Source of the DNA: Belliella filtrata | Lineage (GTDB): Bacteria > Bacteroidota > Bacteroidia > Cytophagales > Cyclobacteriaceae | Direction of reading: 5' to 3' | Length of the DNA stretch: 64,000 nt | Assembly (NCBI RefSeq): GCF_022549775.1 | Contig: NZ_JAKZGP010000019.1 | Span: 1 to 64,000, forward strand | In this document: positions 53,542 through 61,921 of the stretch, piece by piece | Position numbering within the stretch: position 1 is the stretch's first letter | How the letters are laid out: each line of letters opens with the position of its first letter | Notes under the pieces: generated by a model | What the model was told of the DNA's origin: nothing | The model's database searches: none | Seen by the model: the letters and a program-made list of their open reading frames with translations, nothing else | Translations under genes and position numbers: made by a program

Positions 53542-53994
53542 TCAAACTCCGAATTGCTTCATGTGGTGATCCATATGTTTCCACACAAACCTGCCCCAGT
53601 AGTAATGATCAAGTGATCCAAATACAGGGTGAATTCCGCCAAGTTCATGCTCAAGTGTCTTGAACTTGCTGAGGATTTTTATAAAGTTTTCTTTTTCTTT
53701 TTCAAAATCTCCTGAATCAACCAATCCTTTTGTGTTGAATTTTTTGGCACCTCTAGCGCCTTTTGGGAAGTCTTTTTTGATATGAAAAAATGCCAGCTTC
53801 TTCATTCGCTGCTTCAAAGTTGGCCTCAAAGTAGCTTTTGGCGCATTTAGTATAGCATCATTTGCCAGGTTACAATGGTGCAGCATTTCTGTAGCATTCA
53901 TGCTGCCCCAATAAGGCTCTTGATCTTTGGATAGCCTACTTACCCTTTGAATCAAAGCGTCTATAGTCCCTGAAGTATAGATAGTTTTTGCCAT
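53542..53994 (-). CDS. DUF1569 (DinB-like fold) protein
   Basis: The 150-residue protein resembles DUF1569 in the DinB/YfiT metal-binding superfamily. Candidate metal ligands are the His pair in ATEMLHHCNLAND and the C-terminal HMDHHMKQFGV. It also has PVFGSLDHYYWGRF before the end. Such proteins are often thiol-dependent transferases or hydrolases, but the activity here is unknown. It converges on dgt with a 23-base gap containing GAGTTTG/CAAACTC pairing. Confidence 0.85.
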   Translation of the reverse strand: MAKTIYTSGTIDALIQRVSRLSKDQEPYWGSMNATEMLHHCNLANDAILNAPKATLRPTLKQRMKKLAFFHIKKDFPKGARGAKKFNTKGLVDSGDFEKEKENFIKILSKFKTLEHELGGIHPVFGSLDHYYWGRFVWKHMDHHMKQFGV

Positions 53995-54295
53995 TTGCTT
54001 ATTGCATAGTTAAAAATCTTCCTAAATATAATCGTATAATAATTTAACCCTATTCCTGCAAAATATCTTAACTTTGTGACTTCATTCCGAAAGGTGTGCA
54101 CATATTCCATTAAGAAAAGTGATATGCCTTGAAATGATTCTACTCATTAACACTTGTTGTCAGCAAGTTGTTTGTAAGTGGTGGAGACTTTCCTTTTGAG
54201 GAAAGTTTCTGTTTTAATAGGAAACGAGTGGTCGCTTCTTCGAACAATGTATCCATAAAATACGGGTTTTTCCCTTAAAAATACCTTAAAAAACC
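53995..54295. other. Gap and leader upstream of ileS
   Basis: The 301-base gap has no coding frame that I can support. It holds a TAACTTTG promoter-like box at 54069-54076, a hairpin of GAGACTTTCC (54184-54193) with GGAAAGTTTC (54200-54209) followed by a T-rich stretch, and a CTTG/CAAG stem around 54150-54170. A leader-regulated ileS is possible, but no T-box core is seen. Confidence 0.5.
54069..54076 (+). promoter_or_regulatory. Candidate -7 promoter element for ileS
   Basis: TAACTTTG is an exact TAnnTTTG match. It would give a leader of about 210 bases before the GTG start of ileS and would place the 54184-54209 hairpin inside that leader. No clear -33 box is visible. Confidence 0.4.
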
Positions 54296-57200
54296 GTGAA
54301 AAAATATCAAGAGTTTAAACAAGTAGATTATCCCGGAATAGGGGATAGTGTATTGCAATACTGGAAAGAGAATAAGATTTTTGAGAAATCAGTGTCACAA
54401 AGAGATGGTGCTGAAACTTTCACATTCTTTGAAGGGCCTCCTTCTGCCAATGGAACTCCTGGGATTCACCACGTGATGGCACGTACGCTGAAGGATATTT
54501 TCTGTAGATACAAGACACTTCAAGGTTTTCAAGTAAAGCGTAAGGGTGGTTGGGACACGCACGGTCTACCGGTAGAACTTCAAGTAGAGAAGGAGCTTGG
54601 TATCACCAAGGAAGATATAGGTAAGAAAATAACTGTAGAGGAGTATAATAGAAAATGTCGTGAGACAGTGATGCGATTCAAAAATGAATGGGATGATTTG
54701 ACAGAAAAGATTGGCTATTGGGTAGATTTGGATGATCCATATATCACCTTTGATGCCAAGTATATAGAGACACTTTGGTATTTGCTCAAAAAACTTTACG
54801 AAAAGGATTTAATTTACAAAGGCTATACTATTCAGCCATATTCTCCTGCCGCGGGCACTGGGTTGAGCTCTCATGAACTCAATCAGCCAGGTAGCTACAG
54901 AGATGTGAAAGATACTTCTATCACTGCTCAATTTAAACTCAAGGGCGAAGCTAATACTTATATACTAGCATGGACCACTACGCCTTGGACATTACCTTCC
55001 AACTCTGCCTTGGCAATAGGCGAGAAGCTGGACTATGTCAAAGTAAACACCTTCAATCCCTATACATTTGAGCCACAGCATGTGATCCTTGCTAAATCTA
55101 GGATGGGAGCATATTTTAATCCAAAAGCAAAGGAAATTGCAATTGCTGACTATAACCCAGGGGATAAACTGATCCCATATGAAGTTGTCGCCGAGATGAA
55201 AGGAGTCGATCTTTTAGGTTTACAGTATGAGCAATTGTTTCCAATTGCGGAGCTGGCACTTCCGAGTCCTGCATTCACTGTGATTTCTGGAGATTATGTA
55301 ACTACTGAAGATGGTACAGGTGTGGTTCACTTGGCCAAAGCTTTCGGTGCGGATGATTTTAGGACTTTGGTTCAGCAAAATGTGCCAGGCGTATTTGTCC
55401 AAGATGAAAAGGGCAATGAGATACCAGTTGTAGATAAACAAGGGAAGTTCCTTCCGGTCGTAGGTACGTACCTGGTCAATAAAATGAAAGAACATGCGAT
55501 CACTGCTCATAAAGAATTTGGAGTGGATGATTTCTATGTGAAGAACTATACTGGGGATGATGAAAGTGATAAAGAGTATAAAAATACTGATATCATCATT
55601 TCCATTATTTTAAAGAATGAAAATAAAGCATTCAAGGTAGAGAAATACGAACACAGTTATCCTCATTGCTGGAGAACTGACAAGCCAATCTTATATTATC
55701 CTTTGGAAAGCTGGTTTATCAAAACTACTGCTTACAAGGACAGGATGGTAGAATTGAACAAAACGATCAACTGGAAGCCTGAAGCAACTGGAACTGGACG
55801 TTTTGGCAATTGGCTAGAGAACCTGGTGGACTGGAATTTGAGTAGGTCAAGGTTCTGGGGTACGCCTTTGCCGATCTGGAGAACTAAAGATGGTTCGGAG
55901 GAGATATGTATTGGGTCAATTGAAGAGTTGAAGTCAGAGATCAAGAAAGCCATAGCTGCAGGGCTGATGGAATCTTCTCCTATCAATGAGGAAGACATAG
56001 ATCTTCATAGACCATATGTGGATGATGTAATATTGGTGTCAGCGAGTGGTGCTCCGATGTATCGTGAGCCAGACTTGATAGATGTGTGGTTTGATTCTGG
56101 AGCTATGCCTTATGCACAGTGGCATTTCCCTTTTGAAAATGAAGCTGTATTCAAAGCTAACTATCCAGCAGATTATATTGCAGAAGGAGTAGATCAGACC
56201 AGAGGATGGTTCTTTACTTTGCATGCTATTGCAGTGATGCTTTTTGATTCGGTTTCTTTCAAAAACGTAATTGCCAATGGACTTGTATTGGATAAAAACG
56301 GTAATAAGATGTCTAAGAGATTAGGCAATGCGGTGGATCCATTTAAAACATTGAAAGAATATGGACCGGATGCTTTGAGATGGTACATGCTTAGCAATGC
56401 CAATCCATGGGATAACCTTAAATTCAGTCTAGACGGGGTTGCAGAAGTACAAAGGAGGTTCTTTGGAACGCTTCAGAACACCTACAATTTCTTTGCGCTA
56501 TATGCAAACCTTGACGCGTTCGTTTATGATAAATCAAAAGCTGTTCCTGTAGCTCAAAGGGCTGAACTAGACCAGTGGATCATATCTAAGCTTCAGACTT
56601 TGATATCCGAAGTAGAGCAAGCAATGGATAATTATGATGCGACTAAGGCTACTCGTGCGATCATGAATTTCACTGTAGATCAGCTTTCCAATTGGTATGT
56701 GAGGTTAGCTAGGAAGAGATTCTGGAGAGGTGATATGAATGCAGATAAGCAAGCTGCATATGAGACGCTTTATGAATGCTTGATGTCTTTGTCGCAGTTG
56801 ATGTCTTCTTTTGCACCTTTCTATGCAGACTGGATGTACAAGAACCTAACAGCATCAGTTGATGGCGCCTCTGAGTCTGTTCACTTGACGAATTGGACTT
56901 CGGCTGATCAGGCCTTGATCAATGTGGATTTAGAAGCGAGTATGGACATGGCACAGCGTATCTCTTCACTAGTTCACTCTTTAAGAAAGAATCCAAAGAT
57001 TGGAATCAAAGTGCGTCAGCCACTTCAGCGCATTTTGATACCTGTATTAAACGAAAAGGTGAAGACTCAAATAGAGCATGTCGAAGAGTTGATCAAGTCA
57101 GAGGTCAATATCAAAGCGGTAGAATATATTGATGATGCATCAGATGTATTGGTGAAAAGTGTGAAGCCAAATTTACCTTTGCTAGGCAAAAAGCTAGGGC

Positions 57201-57676
57201 CGAAAATGAGGCATGTAGTAGCCGCTATCAATACCTGGGGCAAGGAACAAATTGCAGAAATCGAGCGAAATGGTGAGATTACTGTTCCAGTGGAAGGTGA
57301 GTCTGTGGTATTGCTACTTGAAGAAGTGTTGATCAGTTCACAAGATATTCCAGGCTGGTCAGTAGCCACAGATCAGGGACTGACAGTAGCTTTAGATGTC
57401 ACCTTGACTCAGGAGTTGAAGCAAGAGGGGATAGCTAGAGACTTGGTAAATAGGATTCAGAATTTGAGAAAAGATATGGGGCTAGAGGTTCAGGATAAAA
57501 TCCAAATCGAAATAGCCGAGCAGGAAGACCTTGTGAATGCAGCTTTTCAGAATTTTGGAGATTATATCAAAACAGAAACACAAGCACTAGCGTTGATAAT
57601 GAAGGCAACAGTAGCGGATGCTACAGTGCTAGACATGGACGATTTTGAGTTATCAGTCAAAGTGACCAAGGCATAA
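54296..57676 (+). CDS. ileS: Isoleucyl-tRNA synthetase, type 2 (eukaryote-like)
   Basis: The 1126-residue class I synthetase has the HIGH-equivalent GPPSANGTPGIHHVMART (about residues 47-64), editing-domain motifs such as ILAWTTTPWTLPSNSALA, IDVWFDSGAMPYAQW, VDQTRGWFFTLH, and the KMSKR loop KNGNKMSKRLGNAVDP. PPxAxGxPxxxH and KMSKR rather than PYANGxxHxGH and KMSKS, plus the long chain without a C-terminal zinc cluster, mark IleRS type 2, the eukaryote-like form often insensitive to mupirocin. It starts at a GTG (54296). lspA follows. Confidence 0.96.
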   Translation: MKKYQEFKQVDYPGIGDSVLQYWKENKIFEKSVSQRDGAETFTFFEGPPSANGTPGIHHVMARTLKDIFCRYKTLQGFQVKRKGGWDTHGLPVELQVEKELGITKEDIGKKITVEEYNRKCRETVMRFKNEWDDLTEKIGYWVDLDDPYITFDAKYIETLWYLLKKLYEKDLIYKGYTIQPYSPAAGTGLSSHELNQPGSYRDVKDTSITAQFKLKGEANTYILAWTTTPWTLPSNSALAIGEKLDYVKVNTFNPYTFEPQHVILAKSRMGAYFNPKAKEIAIADYNPGDKLIPYEVVAEMKGVDLLGLQYEQLFPIAELALPSPAFTVISGDYVTTEDGTGVVHLAKAFGADDFRTLVQQNVPGVFVQDEKGNEIPVVDKQGKFLPVVGTYLVNKMKEHAITAHKEFGVDDFYVKNYTGDDESDKEYKNTDIIISIILKNENKAFKVEKYEHSYPHCWRTDKPILYYPLESWFIKTTAYKDRMVELNKTINWKPEATGTGRFGNWLENLVDWNLSRSRFWGTPLPIWRTKDGSEEICIGSIEELKSEIKKAIAAGLMESSPINEEDIDLHRPYVDDVILVSASGAPMYREPDLIDVWFDSGAMPYAQWHFPFENEAVFKANYPADYIAEGVDQTRGWFFTLHAIAVMLFDSVSFKNVIANGLVLDKNGNKMSKRLGNAVDPFKTLKEYGPDALRWYMLSNANPWDNLKFSLDGVAEVQRRFFGTLQNTYNFFALYANLDAFVYDKSKAVPVAQRAELDQWIISKLQTLISEVEQAMDNYDATKATRAIMNFTVDQLSNWYVRLARKRFWRGDMNADKQAAYETLYECLMSLSQLMSSFAPFYADWMYKNLTASVDGASESVHLTNWTSADQALINVDLEASMDMAQRISSLVHSLRKNPKIGIKVRQPLQRILIPVLNEKVKTQIEHVEELIKSEVNIKAVEYIDDASDVLVKSVKPNLPLLGKKLGPKMRHVVAAINTWGKEQIAEIERNGEITVPVEGESVVLLLEEVLISSQDIPGWSVATDQGLTVALDVTLTQELKQEGIARDLVNRIQNLRKDMGLEVQDKIQIEIAEQEDLVNAAFQNFGDYIKTETQALALIMKATVADATVLDMDDFELSVKVTKA

Positions 57677-57751
57677 GGCATCAAATTTATATCGGCTCAA
57701 ATAGGGATAAATTAGAAATTTTCCTTAAATCTGTGGCTTTAAAATGAATAC

Positions 57752-58381
57752 ATGAAGTATCTAAAATATTTCGGGATTGCCCTAGGGGTGATCTTACTCG
57801 ATCAGATCGTAAAGTTGTTGGTTCACTATCAGATGGATTTTGGTACGCCTGGTCAGATCAAGATATTTGGAGATTGGTTCAAGCTCCATTATACTACCAA
57901 TCCAGGTATGGCTTTTGGCATGCAGCTAGGTTCTGAATATGGGAAGTTGATTCTGACTTCTTTCAGGCTTATCGCCATGTTTGGGATAGGTTATTATCTT
58001 TATTATATCATTCAGAAGAAAATGCATGTAGGCTATATTGTCTGCATTGCCATGATTTTGGGTGGAGCTATCGGTAATCTTGTAGATTCAGTATTTTATG
58101 GTGTATGGCTGAACAATGCACCATACAACGCACCTACCCCATGGCTTCATGGTCAGGTAGTAGATATGTTTTATGTAGATATTTGGGAAGGTTATATTCC
58201 TGATTGGGTTCCCTTGTGGGGCGGGAGCTACACAGCACTATGGCCAATTTTCAATATTGCCGACGCATCTATTTTTGTAGGTGTTGCTATCATATTGATC
58301 TTCCAGAGTAAGTTTTTTAAGGAAGAAAACGAGGTAAAACAGGGACTTGATCATCAAGAGCGACAGAATGAATCGATCTAA
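57752..58381 (+). CDS. lspA: Lipoprotein signal peptidase
   Basis: The 209-residue signal peptidase II has four membrane helices. Catalytic aspartates are in GGAIGNLVDSVFYG and WPIFNIADASIFVG. The conserved N-terminal DQIVKLLVHYQM and FKLHYTTNPGMAFGM are present. It is longer than E. coli LspA (164 residues), with an insertion before the second Asp (WLHGQVVDMFYVDIWEG...), as in related genera. It cleaves prolipoproteins; several lipoproteins are encoded nearby. It lies 75 bases after ileS. Confidence 0.95.
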   Translation: MKYLKYFGIALGVILLDQIVKLLVHYQMDFGTPGQIKIFGDWFKLHYTTNPGMAFGMQLGSEYGKLILTSFRLIAMFGIGYYLYYIIQKKMHVGYIVCIAMILGGAIGNLVDSVFYGVWLNNAPYNAPTPWLHGQVVDMFYVDIWEGYIPDWVPLWGGSYTALWPIFNIADASIFVGVAIILIFQSKFFKEENEVKQGLDHQERQNESI

Positions 58382-58406
58382 AAAGCTTGTTAGGTAAAAA
58401 ACTGAT

Positions 58407-58442
58407 AAAATTCCCTTCTATTGATTTAGGAGGGGATTTTTT
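58407..58442 (+). terminator. Terminator downstream of lspA
   Basis: AAAATTCCCTTCT at 58407-58419 pairs with AGGAGGGGATTTT at 58428-58440 (two G-U pairs), followed by T. The 58443-58574 stretch after it shows nothing coding. Confidence 0.8.
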
Positions 58443-58574
58443 GTATGTCTTGTTTTTCTTGAACTCTTAATCCATTTTCCTTTAAAAAAGTGTATAATTA
58501 CTGATGTGGGGTTTTCAAATGCTGAATTAAAGGATTTGATATTCTATTGACAAGAGTTTAAGAAAAGAAAGAAA

Positions 58575-59228
58575 ATGAAGTTGTTTGATAAATTGCTTTT
58601 ATGGTAGGAGAATAAGAACAAAAAGCCTCTATTGATACAGGGTCCTTGGCAAGTAGGGAAGACCTGGTTGATGAAGTCCTTTGGTCAATCGGAGTTTGAA
58701 GATGTAGCCTATATTAACCTTGAATCAAGTAAAGAGCTTAGGGAGCTTTTTGAAAGCACTTTTGATCTAAATAGAATCTTATTAGGGATCCAGGTCTCTA
58801 CTGGGGTATAAGCGGAGAAGGGGAAAACCTTGCTAATCATAGATGAAATCCAAGAGTCTGATAAAGCAATAACAGGGATGGATGCTAAAACTATACTGGA
58901 TGGTAATAAACTTTTTGAGGAATTTAAAGGCTTATTGACAGAACAGTATGTGTTACAGCAATTGCTGTGTAATGATATTTCTCTATATTATTGGTCAGCT
59001 GAACGATCTACCGCTGAAATTGATTTTTTGATCCAATCATCTGGTCGGATCTACCCAATAGAAGTTAAAGCCGAAGAAAATTTGAAGGCTAAGAGTCTCA
59101 AGTTTTTTGCAGAAAAGTATGACCTTCCATTAGCAATCAGGATTTCCATGTCAAGTTATAGGAAAGAAGATTGGTTGGTGAATATTCCGCTTTTTGCAAT
59201 TGGTATGCTGCGTTTTGATAAGCTATAG
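58575..59228 (+). pseudogene. Decayed DUF4143-type AAA ATPase
   Basis: One frame from the ATG at 58575 gives KLFDKLLLW, then TAG (58605), then KKPLLIQGPWQVGKTWLMKSFG with a degenerate P-loop (GPWQVGKT). FEDVAYINLESSKEL follows, then TAA (58809), then KGKTLLIIDEIQESDKAIT (Walker B). The reading jumps straight to MDAKTILDGNKLFEEFKG, YYWSAERSTAEIDFLIQ and YPIEVKAEENLKAKSL, the DUF4143 nuclease-like C-terminus. The middle of the ATPase (some 200 or more residues in homologues) is missing. Two nonsense codons and an internal deletion make it dead. Confidence 0.88.
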
Positions 59229-59243
59229 GGTTACATACTTTGC

Positions 59244-59903
59244 ATGGAAGGAAATATTGCTTTAATTCGCTCCATGAATTTTGAATGGGGTATAGAACAA
59301 ATCATAGATGGATTAGCTCAAATGTCTTGGTTAGAGGCTGTGGCAGTATTTTTTGGTATTGTAAGTGTTGTATTTTCAATTAGAAAAAACATCCTTGTGT
59401 TCCCTACAGGGATTATTAGCACGATCATTTATATATATATATGCCTGGAATACAAGTTATATGCTGATATGGGGATTAATGCTTACTATACTGGGATGTC
59501 AATTTACGGGTGGATTCTATGGAGTCGACCTATGGTAGCAGGCATTGAAGTTCCAGTCACATGGTTGAGTAGAAGGGGTATTCTGAGGTCTGTTGTGCTG
59601 TTGGTTTTTAGTTATGTTGTACTTTATTATGTGTTGGTGAGCTTTACAGACTCAGATGTACCATATTGGGATTCACTCACTACCGCATCAGCCTTTGTCG
59701 CCATGTGGCTAATGGCAAAGAAAAAGGTCGAAAACTGGATAGCTTGGATCATTACTGATTTGATTTCTATTCCTCTTTATTGGTACAAAGGACTACCTTT
59801 GACTTCATTTCAATTTCTTTTCTTCACAATATTGGCTATATTAGGCTTGCTATCATGGATTCGATCCGCAAAAGCACCCATAATATGCCTATCAAAAAAA
59901 TAG
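59244..59903 (+). CDS. pnuC: PnuC-family vitamin/nucleoside transporter
   Basis: The 219-residue protein has seven predicted membrane helices and the PnuC layout: WLEAVAVFFGIVSVVFSIRKNILVFPTGI, ADMGINAYYTGMSIYGWILW, PYWDSLTTASAFVAMWLMAKKK and ENWIAWIITDLISIPLYWYKGL. PnuC carries nicotinamide riboside; relatives (PnuT) carry thiamine. A NadR-like kinase gene overlaps its end by 19 bases, which favours nicotinamide riboside with metabolic trapping, but a TPP riboswitch and receptor lie 1.8 kb downstream, so thiamine cannot be ruled out. Alternative start: ATG at 59274. Confidence 0.92.
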   Translation: MEGNIALIRSMNFEWGIEQIIDGLAQMSWLEAVAVFFGIVSVVFSIRKNILVFPTGIISTIIYIYICLEYKLYADMGINAYYTGMSIYGWILWSRPMVAGIEVPVTWLSRRGILRSVVLLVFSYVVLYYVLVSFTDSDVPYWDSLTTASAFVAMWLMAKKKVENWIAWIITDLISIPLYWYKGLPLTSFQFLFFTILAILGLLSWIRSAKAPIICLSKK

Positions 59904-60406
59904 TTGTAGTAGGGCCAGAGTCTACGGGTAAAAGTATACTAACGCAAGCTTTGGCAGCGGCCTATGATGAACCATGGGTTTGGGAGTTTGCGCGGGTATA
60001 TTTGGAAAGGTTAGATAGACCTTATGAATATGAGGATTTGTTACAGATTGCCATTGGTCAACTTAGGGAAGAAGATGAGAAAGTGAAGAGGGCAAAAAGG
60101 ATGTTATTTATTGATACTGATTTGCACGTAATAAAGGTGTGGAGTGATGTAAAGTATGGGAAAACTGACCCATGGATAGAAAAACAACTTGTGCATAGGA
60201 AGTATGACTTATATCTTCTAACTGATGTAGATGTTCCATGGGAAGAGGATCCTCAAAGAGAGCATAAGGATCAGGCGGTTCGAAAAAAACTTTTTGATGC
60301 ATATTTGAATATGATAAGTGGTACAGGTGTTCCATATGAGGTTATAAGTGGAACGTATGACGAAAGATTTGCAAAATCTATGATGAAAATTAGGGCTTTG
60401 TTTTGA
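59885..60406 (+). CDS. NadR-like ribosylnicotinamide kinase (P-loop ATPase)
   Basis: From the ATG at 59885 the product has 173 residues: IKKIVVVGPESTGKS is the Walker A loop, followed by YDEPWVWEFARVYLE, LFIDTDLHVIKVWSD (Walker B-like) and the lid region LLTDVDVPWEEDPQREH. These are NadR kinase-domain motifs. There is no NMN-adenylyltransferase domain or HTH, so it is the kinase alone. It overlaps pnuC by 19 bases; the pair would import and phosphorylate the same substrate. An ATG at 59855 would add ten residues. Confidence 0.88.
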   Translation: MPIKKIVVVGPESTGKSILTQALAAAYDEPWVWEFARVYLERLDRPYEYEDLLQIAIGQLREEDEKVKRAKRMLFIDTDLHVIKVWSDVKYGKTDPWIEKQLVHRKYDLYLLTDVDVPWEEDPQREHKDQAVRKKLFDAYLNMISGTGVPYEVISGTYDERFAKSMMKIRALF

Positions 60407-60572
60407 AAAGTCTGATGTTAAGTTTTCTTAATAAACATCGATTGTGGCTCTTATTTAGTGATAAAAGACTTTGAAATCAAGAAAATAGGTGTAACTTTAT
60501 TGAATGAAAAATGTTTCTAAATGTTTTAGATTTTTTTCTAATTAACAGCTTATCCAATAATAGTCAGTACAC

Positions 60573-61637
60573 ATGCGTCCCCCAAGGTTCAACACCGCGT
60601 CTTCATTTCATGCTGATCTGAAGCAAAAAATCAAAAATTACTTCATCGAAAAGAGTTTAAAGCAAACTGGAAATTTAGGCCTTTATCTAAAGGCAATCAT
60701 TTTGGTGGCTCTCTATATTGCAACTTATGTCGTCTTGCTGTTTTTCACACCTCACTGGGCTCTGGCTTTGGTTGGAGCGGTCTTTTTGGGTGGGTTAGCG
60801 GCTACCATTGGCTTCAATGTGATGCATGACGGTGCACATGGCAGCTTCAGTCGTAAGAAGTGGGTCAACGAACTTGCTGGACATTCTATCAATTTTCTTG
60901 GAGCCAATGTGTTTATGTGGAAAACAAAACACAATGTAGTTCATCATTCATTTACCAATGTGGATGAAGTAGATGATGATATGAATGCAAGACCTTTTCT
61001 TAGGTTATGTCCAAATCAGAAGTTTTATGGAATTCATAAGTATCAGCATTGGTACTTTTTGATGGTTTATTCGCTTTTATATCTTTACTGGGTGTTTGTT
61101 ACAGATTATAAAAAGTACATCACTGGAAAAGTTGGGATTATCCCAATTCAGAAGATGAAATTACATGATCACCTTTCTTTCTGGGGGTTCAAGTTGATAC
61201 ACTTAGGGCTGTTTATAGTCCTGCCTATACTTACAGTAGGTTGGTTATACTGGTTGATAGGCTTCTTGGTATATGGAGTAGCTACGGGGATATTTCTGAG
61301 TGTGGTATTTCAACTGGCTCATTCTGTAGAAGAGACTTCATTCCCGATGCCTGATGTGGTTTCCAATCAACTAGAGGATGATTGGGCTATTCATCAGTTG
61401 AAGACTACTTCCAACTTTGCAACGCATAACAAAGTGTTATCATGGCTTGTCGGAGGACTGAATTTTCAAGTAGAGCACCACTTGTTTCCGAATATTTCTC
61501 ATGTTCATTATCCTGCGATCAGCAAGATCATCAAAGAAACATGCAGGGAGTACGGAATTCCTTACTTGGAGCACCCTAGGTTTAGACTAGCATTTGCCTC
61601 TCATGTCAATCACTTGAGGATTTTAGGAAAAGGATAA
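60573..61637 (+). CDS. Membrane fatty acid desaturase (acyl-lipid/acyl-CoA type)
   Basis: The 354-residue desaturase has three histidine boxes: HDGAHGSF, HNVVHHSFTNV and QVEHHLFPNISHVHYP. Four or more membrane helices lie in between (about 45-66, 68-88, 155-175 and 205-240). QxxHH in the third box resembles front-end (delta-5/6 type) desaturases without the fused cytochrome b5 domain. It introduces double bonds into membrane acyl chains, fitting cold or salt adaptation. It stands alone, with a 166-base gap upstream. Confidence 0.93.
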   Translation: MRPPRFNTASSFHADLKQKIKNYFIEKSLKQTGNLGLYLKAIILVALYIATYVVLLFFTPHWALALVGAVFLGGLAATIGFNVMHDGAHGSFSRKKWVNELAGHSINFLGANVFMWKTKHNVVHHSFTNVDEVDDDMNARPFLRLCPNQKFYGIHKYQHWYFLMVYSLLYLYWVFVTDYKKYITGKVGIIPIQKMKLHDHLSFWGFKLIHLGLFIVLPILTVGWLYWLIGFLVYGVATGIFLSVVFQLAHSVEETSFPMPDVVSNQLEDDWAIHQLKTTSNFATHNKVLSWLVGGLNFQVEHHLFPNISHVHYPAISKIIKETCREYGIPYLEHPRFRLAFASHVNHLRILGKG

Positions 61638-61668
61638 TCTTGATTCGCTGATATTCGCTGAATTGTTA

Positions 61669-61676
61669 TACATTTG
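61669..61676 (+). promoter_or_regulatory. Candidate -7 promoter element before the TPP riboswitch
   Basis: TACATTTG matches TAnnTTTG exactly and ends 9 bases before the riboswitch aptamer, the spacing expected for a transcript that starts with the aptamer. A TTC/TTG-like -33 region is present only with relaxed spacing. Confidence 0.5.
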
Positions 61677-61685
61677 CACCCAAGA

Positions 61686-61768
61686 TCATGAGGGGTGCCT
61701 TAACAATTCGGGCTGAGATCATACCCATATTACCTGATCCGGTTAGCACCGGCGGAGGGAAATGAACA
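61686..61768 (+). ncRNA. TPP (thiamine pyrophosphate) riboswitch, THI element
   Basis: The aptamer core is visible in order: AGGGGTGCC, then GGCTGAGATCATACCC, then TACCTGATCCGGTTAGCACC and GGCGGAGGGAAATGA. These are the conserved P2/J2-4 CTGAGA and P4/P5 CTGATCC...GGCGGAGGGA boxes. It lies 154 bases before the TonB-dependent receptor gene. Bound TPP is expected to lower expression of that receptor. The expression platform between 61769 and 61921 has no strong terminator hairpin that I can see. Confidence 0.93.
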
Positions 61769-61921
61769 ACCATAATCTTAGTAGTCTTTGGCAACTTACA
61801 TATTATGTATGTAAGTCTTGAGATTATTGAAGATATGAAAATTACTACGCTACTGTTAGGCCTCTACTCTTGATTTTGTTTATTAAAAAGTTGCCTCTGC
61901 AACATAACGAAATCTATTACC

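Noticed and set aside
54210-54240. Possible T-box core (GAGTGGTCGC) before ileS
   Set aside because: Only a few bases resemble the T-box AGGGTGGNACCGCG sequence; the ACC is missing and no specifier loop or antiterminator could be built.
59425-59445. TA-dinucleotide run in pnuC
   Set aside because: It encodes IIYIYIC in a membrane helix and is short; no sign of phase variation or a frameshift.
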